From: Bacteroidales bacterium
GTDB lineage: Bacteria > Bacteroidota > Bacteroidia > Bacteroidales > VadinHA17
Length of the DNA stretch: 9,257 nt
Direction: 5' to 3'
NCBI GenBank assembly: GCA_012514255.1
Contig: JAAZAP010000185.1
Coordinates: 1-9,257, forward strand
The notes beneath the pieces were generated by a model that saw nothing but the letters and a program-made list of their open reading frames with translations, had not been told where the DNA came from and did not search any database. The position numbers and the translations under genes are program-made. Below, piece after piece: positions 1 through 5,297 of this stretch; position 1 is the stretch's first letter; the number at the start of each line of letters is the position of its first letter.

Positions 1-637
1 CGAGCTCCATTCCGTTGACAAACTGGGAGATCACCGATCCGAACCTGATTCCATTGACTTCCTTGTGCTCCCTGACAAATGATTCAACCTCCATCTCCTG
101 TCCCATTTGGCTGACTGTCTGGGTTGACTTAAGGGTAAGGAAGGTATCCTTGTCAATGAATATCGTTGTTACAGAACCGTCAGCAACGGTGACAGCAAGC
201 TTGTATGCGGGCTTGCCTTCAACCTCCTCCTCGCCTTCGAGGGCGACCTTGCCTTCCTTGAAAGCATTCATGAAGGAGTCATTGAACATGTTGTATTCCT
301 GTACACTGCCCAATTGCTCTGCCGGGATCTCAACAGGATCTGTCGCACCTGTGAGAGGATTGACCATGTATCCCTTTTCACCATCAAAGACAATGACTAT
401 CTCCATCCCGTTATACTCCTGAAGGACCTTCACCTTGTTAGGCCGCTTAACCATGATGGTCAGAGGTAGTTCCATGCCCATCTGGCTTGTCTTACCCTGT
501 ATGATCATCGTCTGTGCCTTCTCAAGATTCTCCAGACCGTTGGCTGCATAGTACTTGTTTGCAATCTCGTCCAGCGTCTGGGCACTGCAGACCGATGCCA
601 TCAGAATAGCTGCCAGAAGAAAAATCGACTTTTTCAT
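1..637 (-). CDS. Secreted LolA-like outer-membrane lipoprotein-sorting family protein, C-terminus beyond window
   Basis: I read this frame directly from the reverse strand: it opens at ATG 637-635 and stays open to the window edge, giving 212 residues without a stop. The first 19 residues form a signal peptide (two lysines, a hydrophobic stretch, then CSA before Q20) with a signal peptidase I type site. The only cysteine there, C17, is preceded by Val, so a lipobox is unlikely. The mature part begins TLDEIANKYYAANG and continues with beta-rich segments such as VKVLQEYNGMEIVIVFDGEKG and TTIFIDKDTFLTLKS, the pattern of Bacteroidetes periplasmic proteins annotated as outer membrane lipoprotein-sorting (LolA/LolB-like fold). 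Those bind lipid or lipoprotein acyl chains in the periplasm; whether this one does is inference. It lies 21 nt downstream of kdsA, so it is probably the last or a later gene of the rarA-kdsA unit. The leader is A/T-rich with no Shine-Dalgarno. Confidence 0.8.
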   Translation of the reverse strand, partial: MKKSIFLLAAILMASVCSAQTLDEIANKYYAANGLENLEKAQTMIIQGKTSQMGMELPLTIMVKRPNKVKVLQEYNGMEIVIVFDGEKGYMVNPLTGATDPVEIPAEQLGSVQEYNMFNDSFMNAFKEGKVALEGEEEVEGKPAYKLAVTVADGSVTTIFIDKDTFLTLKSTQTVSQMGQEMEVESFVREHKEVNGIRFGSVISQFVNGMEL

Positions 638-658
638 AACATTTTGTTTGTTTGATTA

Positions 659-1486
659 TTAAAAGGTGTTAATTGTAGCTCTTATTAAGGTTAATTTATG
701 AAGCAGGTCATCAAGCAGATCGAGTCTCAGCATATTTGCTCCGTCTGAGAGTGCAGTAGCCGGCTCCGGATGTGTCTCAATGAAAATGCCATCAGCACCA
801 GCCGCAATGGCACATCTGCCAATTGTCTCTATCATGTCAGGCTGTCCGCCCGAAACGCCGCCTTCCTGGTTGGGTTGCTGCAGGGAGTGGGTGATATCCA
901 TTACCACCGGAGCCCCTGTCTTCTGCATTACAGGAATGTTACGCATATCCACAACCAGGTCATTATAGCCAAAGAAGCTGCCTCTTTCGGTAAGAATGAC
1001 CCTGTTATTCCCTGATTCCCTGATCTTTTCCGCTGCGAAGCGCATTGAGGCTCCTGAGAGGAACTGACCTTTCTTCACGTTGATCACCATACCCGTTTCT
1101 GCAGCAGCAACCAGCAGATCGGTCTGCCTGCAGAGAAATGCCGGTATCTGCAGCATATCAACATATCCGGCTGCTATCCTGGCCTCTTCGGGAGAGTGGA
1201 TATCAGTGACCACCGGAACGGAATACCTGGTCCGTACCTCGGCCAGTATCTCCAGTGCCTTTTCATCACCGATCCCCGTGAAGGAATCAAGCCGGGACCG
1301 GTTCGCTTTGCGGTATGACGACTTGAATACCAGGGGGATCCTGTACTTATCGCTCAGCTTTGTTAACTCTGAGGCTACCCGGAATGTCATCTCTTCCGAC
1401 TCAACTACACAGGGGCCGGCAAGTAGCAGGAAATTACCCTCTTCGATGTATTTCAGTAACGGAATGTTCAGCTCACTGACTTTCAT
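659..1486 (-). CDS. kdsA: 3-deoxy-8-phosphooctulonate (Kdo-8-P) synthase, metal-dependent class
   Basis: This cytoplasmic enzyme condenses phosphoenolpyruvate with arabinose-5-phosphate to Kdo-8-phosphate, the precursor of the Kdo sugar of lipid A-core. The 275 residues match the usual KdsA length (284 in E. coli) and span the whole DAHP synthase-type barrel. Visible motifs are LLAGPCVVESEE (21-32), FKSSYRKANRSR (54-65), VVTDIHS (92-98), IPAFLCRQTDLL (114-125), NVKKGQFLS (136-144), FFGYNDLVVDMR (171-182), MDITHSLQQP (196-205) and IFIETHPEP (234-242). The expected metal ligands of the metallo-class are all present: C26, H200, E237 and D248. The E. coli-type metal-independent enzyme has Asn at the C26 position, so this should be a metal-dependent enzyme. 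The motif normally written KPQFxSP reads KGQFLSG here. The ATG start at 1486 lies 12 nt after the rarA stop, with no Shine-Dalgarno, which suggests co-transcription. Confidence 0.96.
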   Translation of the reverse strand: MKVSELNIPLLKYIEEGNFLLLAGPCVVESEEMTFRVASELTKLSDKYRIPLVFKSSYRKANRSRLDSFTGIGDEKALEILAEVRTRYSVPVVTDIHSPEEARIAAGYVDMLQIPAFLCRQTDLLVAAAETGMVINVKKGQFLSGASMRFAAEKIRESGNNRVILTERGSFFGYNDLVVDMRNIPVMQKTGAPVVMDITHSLQQPNQEGGVSGGQPDMIETIGRCAIAAGADGIFIETHPEPATALSDGANMLRLDLLDDLLHKLTLIRATINTF

Positions 1487-1498
1487 GGCCTAAATTTA

Positions 1499-2812
1499 CT
1501 AAATGTTTTCCTTGTTTTTCCTGCTGTAATTATAAATTTTTTTCCATCTGGCTTCCATTTGCTTACGGATTTCAAGCTCCCGTGCATTGTTGCCGGGCTC
1601 ATAGAAGATGGTGCCGGCAATCTCATCCGGAAGATAGTTGTCCTCTACAAAATTGTCTTCATAATCATGCGCATACATGTATCCCTTGTGATATCCAAGG
1701 TCTTTCATCAGCCGCGTGGGTGCATTACGGAGGTGAAGCGGCACGGAGAGATCGCCATGCTGATGCACCGCACCGATGGCTTTCTCAATGGACATGTATG
1801 AGGCATTGCTCTTTGGTGAGGTGGCGAGATAGACGGCGGTCTCGGAAAGTATTATCCTGGATTCAGGCCAGCCGACAAGATTGACCGCATTGAAACAGGC
1901 CTGTGCCAGCAGAAGTGCGTTGGGGTTGGCGAGCCCGATATCCTCTGCAGCCAGGATTACCATTCGTCGGGCAATGAATTTCACATCCTCACCTCCCTCA
2001 ACCATCCTGGCAAGCCAGTAGATGGCTGCATTGGGGTCGGAGCCGCGGATCGACTTGATGAATGCCGAGATTATATCATAATGCTGCTCCCCGTTCTTGT
2101 CATAGAGAGCCAGGTTCTGCTGAACATGGCTTAGCACGAGCTCGTCAGTGATGACAATCTCTTCACTGCCTTTTTCTGCCTCCAGTGATACAGCCAGTTC
2201 AAGGGCATTATAGAGCTTCCGGGCATCCCCGCCGCTGATACGTATCAGTGCCTCGTACTCATCCACCCTGATCCTGTACTGTGAGAGATAGTAGTCATTC
2301 GCCAGGGCATGGTCGACCAGTTTCTTAAGTATTTCATCATCAAGAGGTTTAAGTACGTAAACCTGGCAGCGGGAGAGGAGGGGGGAGATAACCTCAAAGG
2401 AAGGATTCTCCGTGGTGGCGCCTATAAGGGTAATCACTCCCTGTTCCACGGCGCCAAGCAGTGAGTCCTGTTGCGATTTGTTGAAGCGGTGTATCTCATC
2501 AATGAAGAGTATCGGATTGGGCTTGCCAAAAAACTGCTGGCTCTTTGCCTTTTCTATGGTCTCACGCACCTCACGGACGCCACTGTGGACAGCGCTTAAC
2601 TGGAAGAATGACCGCTCCAGCTTCGATGCAACTATTCTTGCAAGGGTGGTCTTACCAACTCCCGGTGGACCCCACAGGATAAATGAAGGGACATTTCCCG
2701 ATTCAATCACCTTCCTCAGAACCCCGTCACCGCCAACCAGATGCTCCTGTCCGGCAAATTCATCAAGGGAACGGGGCCGTAATCTGTCCGCAAGTGGCTG
2801 ATTTGAAAACAT
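1499..2812 (-). CDS. rarA: Replication-associated recombination protein A (AAA+ ATPase, RarA/MgsA)
   Basis: RarA is a cytoplasmic, clamp-loader-like AAA+ ATPase that acts at stalled or collapsed replication forks and interacts with single-strand-binding protein. The N-terminus (PLADRLRPRSLDEFAGQEHLVG, split by the family's usual conserved residues) is typical and fixes the start at ATG 2812. Motifs in order are Walker A GPPGVGKT (48-55), Walker B ILFIDEIH (101-108), sensor 1 GATTENP (131-137), arginine finger SRC (147-149) and sensor 2 GGDAR (194-198). The C-terminal helical tetramerisation region follows, with HYDIISAFIKSIRGSDPNAA (244-263) and AAEDIGLANP (288-297). At 437 residues it is full length (E. 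coli 447). The stop is TAG, followed after 12 nt by kdsA on the same strand. It is first in the leftward group and diverges from the hypothetical gene at 3006. The pairing with kdsA has no evident functional logic. Confidence 0.96.
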   Translation of the reverse strand: MFSNQPLADRLRPRSLDEFAGQEHLVGGDGVLRKVIESGNVPSFILWGPPGVGKTTLARIVASKLERSFFQLSAVHSGVREVRETIEKAKSQQFFGKPNPILFIDEIHRFNKSQQDSLLGAVEQGVITLIGATTENPSFEVISPLLSRCQVYVLKPLDDEILKKLVDHALANDYYLSQYRIRVDEYEALIRISGGDARKLYNALELAVSLEAEKGSEEIVITDELVLSHVQQNLALYDKNGEQHYDIISAFIKSIRGSDPNAAIYWLARMVEGGEDVKFIARRMVILAAEDIGLANPNALLLAQACFNAVNLVGWPESRIILSETAVYLATSPKSNASYMSIEKAIGAVHQHGDLSVPLHLRNAPTRLMKDLGYHKGYMYAHDYEDNFVEDNYLPDEIAGTIFYEPGNNARELEIRKQMEARWKKIYNYSRKNKENI

Positions 2813-3005
2813 ATGACTATTTTATGGTTTAGAATGCAAATTATCACAATAATCCCATCTATCGTCATGTTTTTTCGGTTATTGGTGGAAAATATTTTCC
2901 CGGATTCAAATAAATTAATACTTTTAGCAGTAAAATTTCATATCACGCATACTGTTTGTCTTAAGAATTCGTTTAGTAACAGGATATTATCAAATTCCGG
3001 TAACT
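2813..3005. other. Divergent intergenic region between rarA and the membrane-anchored hypothetical gene
   Basis: These 193 bases are clearly more A/T-rich than the flanking genes and contain no convincing gene. A short open frame runs in from 2813 on the plus strand but overlaps the real gene in another frame and resembles no protein I know. The region must hold promoters for both directions. The plus-strand candidate is listed separately. On the minus strand the best I see is TAATTTG (2843-2837), one base short of the TAnnTTTG consensus and without a clear -33 partner, so the rarA promoter is not resolved. Confidence 0.6.
2896..2926 (+). promoter_or_regulatory. Candidate Bacteroidetes-type promoter for the hypothetical gene at 3006
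   Basis: TTTC (2896-2899), a 19-nt spacer, then TACTTTTA (2919-2926) approximates the Bacteroidetes consensus TTTG-N19-TAnnTTTG with one mismatch in each element. The implied transcript would start near 2932 and leave a leader of about 70 nt. The same -7 octamer appears upstream of pta at the same spacing. In A/T-rich DNA such matches arise by chance, so this is tentative. Confidence 0.3.
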
Positions 3006-4160
3006 ATGAGAAAACCTCTGCTGATCATCTTAATCATTCTTGCAGTACTGTTGTTAATACCGGCTGTGAGCTTCATCAGATGGGCTTTTCAGGAGAAGAA
3101 GCCGATGGATGTTGTTATACTTGACAAAACTGTTCCCACACTTGACAGGTTGGGTCACCGCTCATTTATTTATACCCTTACCAACGCGAGATTCGTAAAA
3201 GGAGAAAAGGGGGGAAGCTATTCCGCCGGCAAAGATTACTATGGGTTTGAGCCTCTCAGGCCTGTCAGGGAAAAACAGTTCAGGAAAAAGGACTTCCGTC
3301 TTACTGAACTGATTGACCTTGCTGAAAATAATGACGCACTCTATTACACTGACACGTATGGTGTCTTTTTCAACGACTGGTACCAGGGGATCAAGAAGAC
3401 CCGGAGATCACGCAAACTATACGGTGGACTCAATAACAACGACTATCTCCTCATGGTTGAAATGAAAAGGAGAGACAAGCTGGTTATTCTTGAATACAAT
3501 ACATTCGATTATCCTACAGCACCCCTCGAGAAGTTCAAGACAGAGGAACTGCTGGGAATCACCTCCACCGGATGGACAGGCCAGTATTACAGGTCACTTG
3601 ACACACTTTCACAGCATGGCGCACCTGCATGGATGCCTGCACAGTACCGGAAACAGTACCGCGAACCATGGACCTTCACCAGACCGGGTGTCGTACTGCT
3701 GAATGAGCACAGCATCATTGTCCTTGAAGAGGGCAAACACCTGAATGCAGCAATGCCAATGATAAAAACCTCTTCCACGCACGCGGAAAGATTCGGCCTT
3801 CCGGCTACGGTTGCATTTGCGAATAGTTTTGATATTATTGATGCGGGAAGCAATAACGTTCTGTCTGAATTTGTGTTGAATACAACTCCTGCCGGTGATA
3901 CCCTCCTCTCTGTCAATGAGCTGACCCCTGTGTTCCCGGCTGTGATACAGGAACCCCTGGTACAACGTACCTATTATTTCTCAGGCGATTTTGCCAATAA
4001 TGACATACCATTCTGGACAGCCAAATTGAAGAATATTCAGAAAGGAGCAAAAACACTCCTTTATTCCGATCATGAGAATGACCCGAAAAGCTTCTTCTGG
4101 ATCTATTACAAGCCTCTGATAACCTCGATCTTTGAGGAGTACTACACGGAAAAAGAGTAA
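3006..4160 (+). CDS. Conserved membrane-anchored protein of unknown function
   Basis: I do not recognise a characterised family. The 384-residue product starts with a short basic end (MRK) and one strongly hydrophobic helix (about 4-24), followed by a soluble region of about 355 residues without further membrane segments. This suggests a bitopic inner-membrane protein; because charges lie on both sides of the helix, the orientation is uncertain, though an exported domain is likely. Distinct segments are VVILDKTVPTLDRLGHRSF (36-54), ALYYTDTYGVFFNDWYQG (111-128), KLVILEYNTFDYPT (158-171), ELLGITSTGWTGQYY (181-195), FTRPGVVLLNEHSIIVLEEG (224-243) and a beta-rich C-terminus with TYYFSGDF (322-329). 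The alternation of hydrophobic strands with YTDTYG and EYNTF turns vaguely recalls Rossmann-like or class I amidotransferase-like folds, but no catalytic Cys is visible: the protein contains no cysteine at all. ATG 3006 is chosen because it places the membrane helix at the N-terminus. It is apparently monocistronic, with its own terminator. Confidence 0.85.
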   Translation: MRKPLLIILIILAVLLLIPAVSFIRWAFQEKKPMDVVILDKTVPTLDRLGHRSFIYTLTNARFVKGEKGGSYSAGKDYYGFEPLRPVREKQFRKKDFRLTELIDLAENNDALYYTDTYGVFFNDWYQGIKKTRRSRKLYGGLNNNDYLLMVEMKRRDKLVILEYNTFDYPTAPLEKFKTEELLGITSTGWTGQYYRSLDTLSQHGAPAWMPAQYRKQYREPWTFTRPGVVLLNEHSIIVLEEGKHLNAAMPMIKTSSTHAERFGLPATVAFANSFDIIDAGSNNVLSEFVLNTTPAGDTLLSVNELTPVFPAVIQEPLVQRTYYFSGDFANNDIPFWTAKLKNIQKGAKTLLYSDHENDPKSFFWIYYKPLITSIFEEYYTEKE

Positions 4161-4180
4161 GATGATCTTCCGCCGTATTG

Positions 4181-4214
4181 AGAGGGTGCCCTTATGAGAC
4201 ACCCTCTTTTGTTT
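4181..4214 (+). terminator. Rho-independent terminator after the hypothetical gene
   Basis: AGAGGGTG (4181-4188) and CACCCTCT (4200-4207) form a perfect 8-bp stem with an 11-nt loop, followed directly by TTT-G-TTT. It begins 20 nt after the stop codon at 4160, so it ends that transcript and separates it from the amidase gene. Confidence 0.85.
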
Positions 4215-4261
4215 CATGTGGTTTCCGGCAGATGTCAGAGGTAAACACTATCCGGTCAGGA

Positions 4262-4292
4262 TGTGTTATATGAAATATAGATCATATCTTTA
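4262..4292 (+). promoter_or_regulatory. Candidate promoter and small dyad before the amidase gene
   Basis: TGTG (4262-4265), 19 nt, then TATCTTTA (4285-4292) resembles the Bacteroidetes -33/-7 pair with one mismatch per element. Overlapping it is a perfect inverted repeat, ATATGA (4268-4273) and TCATAT (4282-4287) with an 8-nt spacer, a possible operator. If the promoter is real, transcription would begin near 4299, which would make the second ATG (4304) the start. Both signals are short and lie in A/T-rich DNA, so they may be chance. Confidence 0.22.
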
Positions 4293-5071
4293 TGTCTCCT
4301 TTTATGAAAGCAACTATAGTACAATGCAACCTGAAATGGGAGGAGAGGGATGCCAACCTGGCGCATATCTCCTCATTGCTTGATGCTGCTTCACCGGGTG
4401 GCGGATTAGTGGTACTGCCTGAGATGTTTACCTCCGGATTTACAATGAATCCTGAACCACTGGCCGAAGGTATGGACGGTCAAACGGTTATGTGGATGAA
4501 GGAACGTGCCGCAACAGGAGGTTTTGCCCTCTGCGGATCAGTAATAACAGGCGAGGAGGGCAGATACTTCAACCGCCTGATCTTTGTTACCCCTGACGGC
4601 GAGGTGACATATTACGACAAGCGTCACCTGCACACAATGAGCGGGGAGCATACAGTATACAGTCGTGGCAATAAGCGCGTTGTGGTGCCTTACCGCGAGT
4701 TCAGCTTCAACCTGCAGGTATGCTATGATCTGCGATTCCCGGTCTGGTCAAGGAACCGCGGCGACACCGATGTTATAATATATTCGGCAAACTGGCCCTC
4801 CGTGCGCAGCTCAGTATGGAAGGCATTGCTGGTGGCCAGGGCTATTGAGAATCAATGTTATGTGATAGGAGTGAATCGTGTGGGTGCCAATCCCGACGGC
4901 ACTGACTACACCGGTGATTCGGCCATCATTGGCCCGAAAGGCGAGCTTCTGGCCTCCCTTGAACCCGACGTCGAGGGTGTTGTCTCCGCTGTACTCTCGC
5001 GGGAAGCGCTTGACAAATACCGGGAGGATATGCCCATCTGGCGCGATGCTGATCCGTTTGAATTGTTGTAG
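4292..5071 (+). CDS. Nitrilase-family amidase, omega-amidase (YafV) type
   Basis: This is a cytoplasmic carbon-nitrogen hydrolase. The family's catalytic triad is complete: E44 in VLPEMFTSGF, K110 in YYDKRHL and C144 in VCYDLRFPVWSRN; the assisting second glutamate is probably E119 in SGEH. The segments PEMFTSGF, YDKRHLHTMSGEH, CYDLRFPVWSRN and YSANWP are characteristic of the omega-amidase/YafV branch, which hydrolyses alpha-ketoglutaramate and alpha-ketosuccinamate to the keto acids and ammonia, recycling products of glutamine transamination and methionine salvage. The length of 259 residues is normal (E. coli YafV 256). Two in-frame ATGs are possible, 4292 (MSPFMK) and 4304 (MKATIV); neither has a Shine-Dalgarno, and the second fits the usual family N-terminus as well or better. 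It stands alone after a terminator and converges on the FAD/Fe-S dehydrogenase gene. The exact substrate is inferred from family resemblance. Confidence 0.92.
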   Translation: MSPFMKATIVQCNLKWEERDANLAHISSLLDAASPGGGLVVLPEMFTSGFTMNPEPLAEGMDGQTVMWMKERAATGGFALCGSVITGEEGRYFNRLIFVTPDGEVTYYDKRHLHTMSGEHTVYSRGNKRVVVPYREFSFNLQVCYDLRFPVWSRNRGDTDVIIYSANWPSVRSSVWKALLVARAIENQCYVIGVNRVGANPDGTDYTGDSAIIGPKGELLASLEPDVEGVVSAVLSREALDKYREDMPIWRDADPFELL

Positions 5072-5091
5072 GCAGTGGGCAATAGGCAATA
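5071..5091 (-). repeat. Three heptads in inverted orientation at the amidase stop codon
   Basis: On the plus strand these read GGCAGTG, GGCAATA, GGCAATA, exactly 7 nt apart, the first sharing its first base with the TAG stop of the amidase gene. Read on the minus strand each unit contains TGCC, the tetramer that opens the degenerate heptads at 5141-5168 on the plus strand. The two blocks are therefore inverted relative to each other across a gap of about 49 nt and could pair GGCA with TGCC every seven bases. Three units are few, but spacing and motif agree. Confidence 0.6.
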
Positions 5092-5124
5092 GTGAATTTA
5101 CTGCTGATCATGTAGTTACTTGAT

Positions 5125-5137
5125 GTGTTGTCAACAC
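5125..5137. repeat. Small perfect dyad in the centre of the convergent intergenic region
   Basis: GTGTTG and CAACAC flank a single T, giving a 13-nt perfect inverted repeat. It lies between the inverted heptads (5071-5091) and the main heptad array (5141-5293). There is no T-run, so it is not a standard terminator. It could be a protein-binding site or the tip of a larger hairpin formed by the flanking heptads; no function can be read from the sequence alone. Confidence 0.4.
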
Positions 5138-5140
5138 TCG

Positions 5141-5293
5141 TGCCTTTTGCCTCTTGCCTTATGCCTGCTGACTGCCGGCTGCTGACTGCTGACTGCTGAC
5201 TGCCGGCTGCCGACTGCTGACTGCCGACTGCTGACTGCCGACTGCTGACTGCCGACTGCCGACTGCTGACTGCCGACTGCCGACTGCTGACTG
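5141..5293 (+). repeat. Heptanucleotide tandem repeat array
   Basis: Four degenerate units (TGCCTTT, TGCCTCT, TGCCTTA, TGCCTGC from 5141) lead into 18 exactly 7-nt units at 5168-5293, with no insertion or deletion. Only three unit types occur in that core: CTGACTG (nine copies), CCGACTG (seven) and CCGGCTG (two). They differ by C/T at position 2 and A/G at position 4. The later part largely alternates CTGACTG and CCGACTG, with some doubled CCGACTG, as expected from growth by duplication of 14- or 21-nt blocks. The array ends 4 nt before the stop codon of the minus-strand dehydrogenase and fills most of the gap between two convergent genes. It has no long spacers, so it is not a CRISPR array. 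Slipped-strand copy-number variation is likely. Confidence 0.95.
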
Positions 5294-5297
5294 GAAA

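Noticed and set aside
15..422. Plus-strand open frame at the left edge
   Set aside because: It lies antisense to the signal-peptide-bearing LolA-like gene, whose reverse-strand translation is coherent over the whole stretch.
585..589. Lipobox cysteine in the LolA-like signal peptide
   Set aside because: C17 is preceded by Val in ASVC, which does not fit a signal peptidase II site; CSA before Q20 fits signal peptidase I better.
2813..3124. Short plus-strand open frame beginning in the rarA divergent region
   Set aside because: It has A/T-rich low-information composition and overlaps the well-supported gene at 3006 in another frame.
5141..5293. CRISPR array
   Set aside because: The repeat unit is 7 nt with no unique spacers between units and no cas genes nearby; it is a simple tandem repeat.
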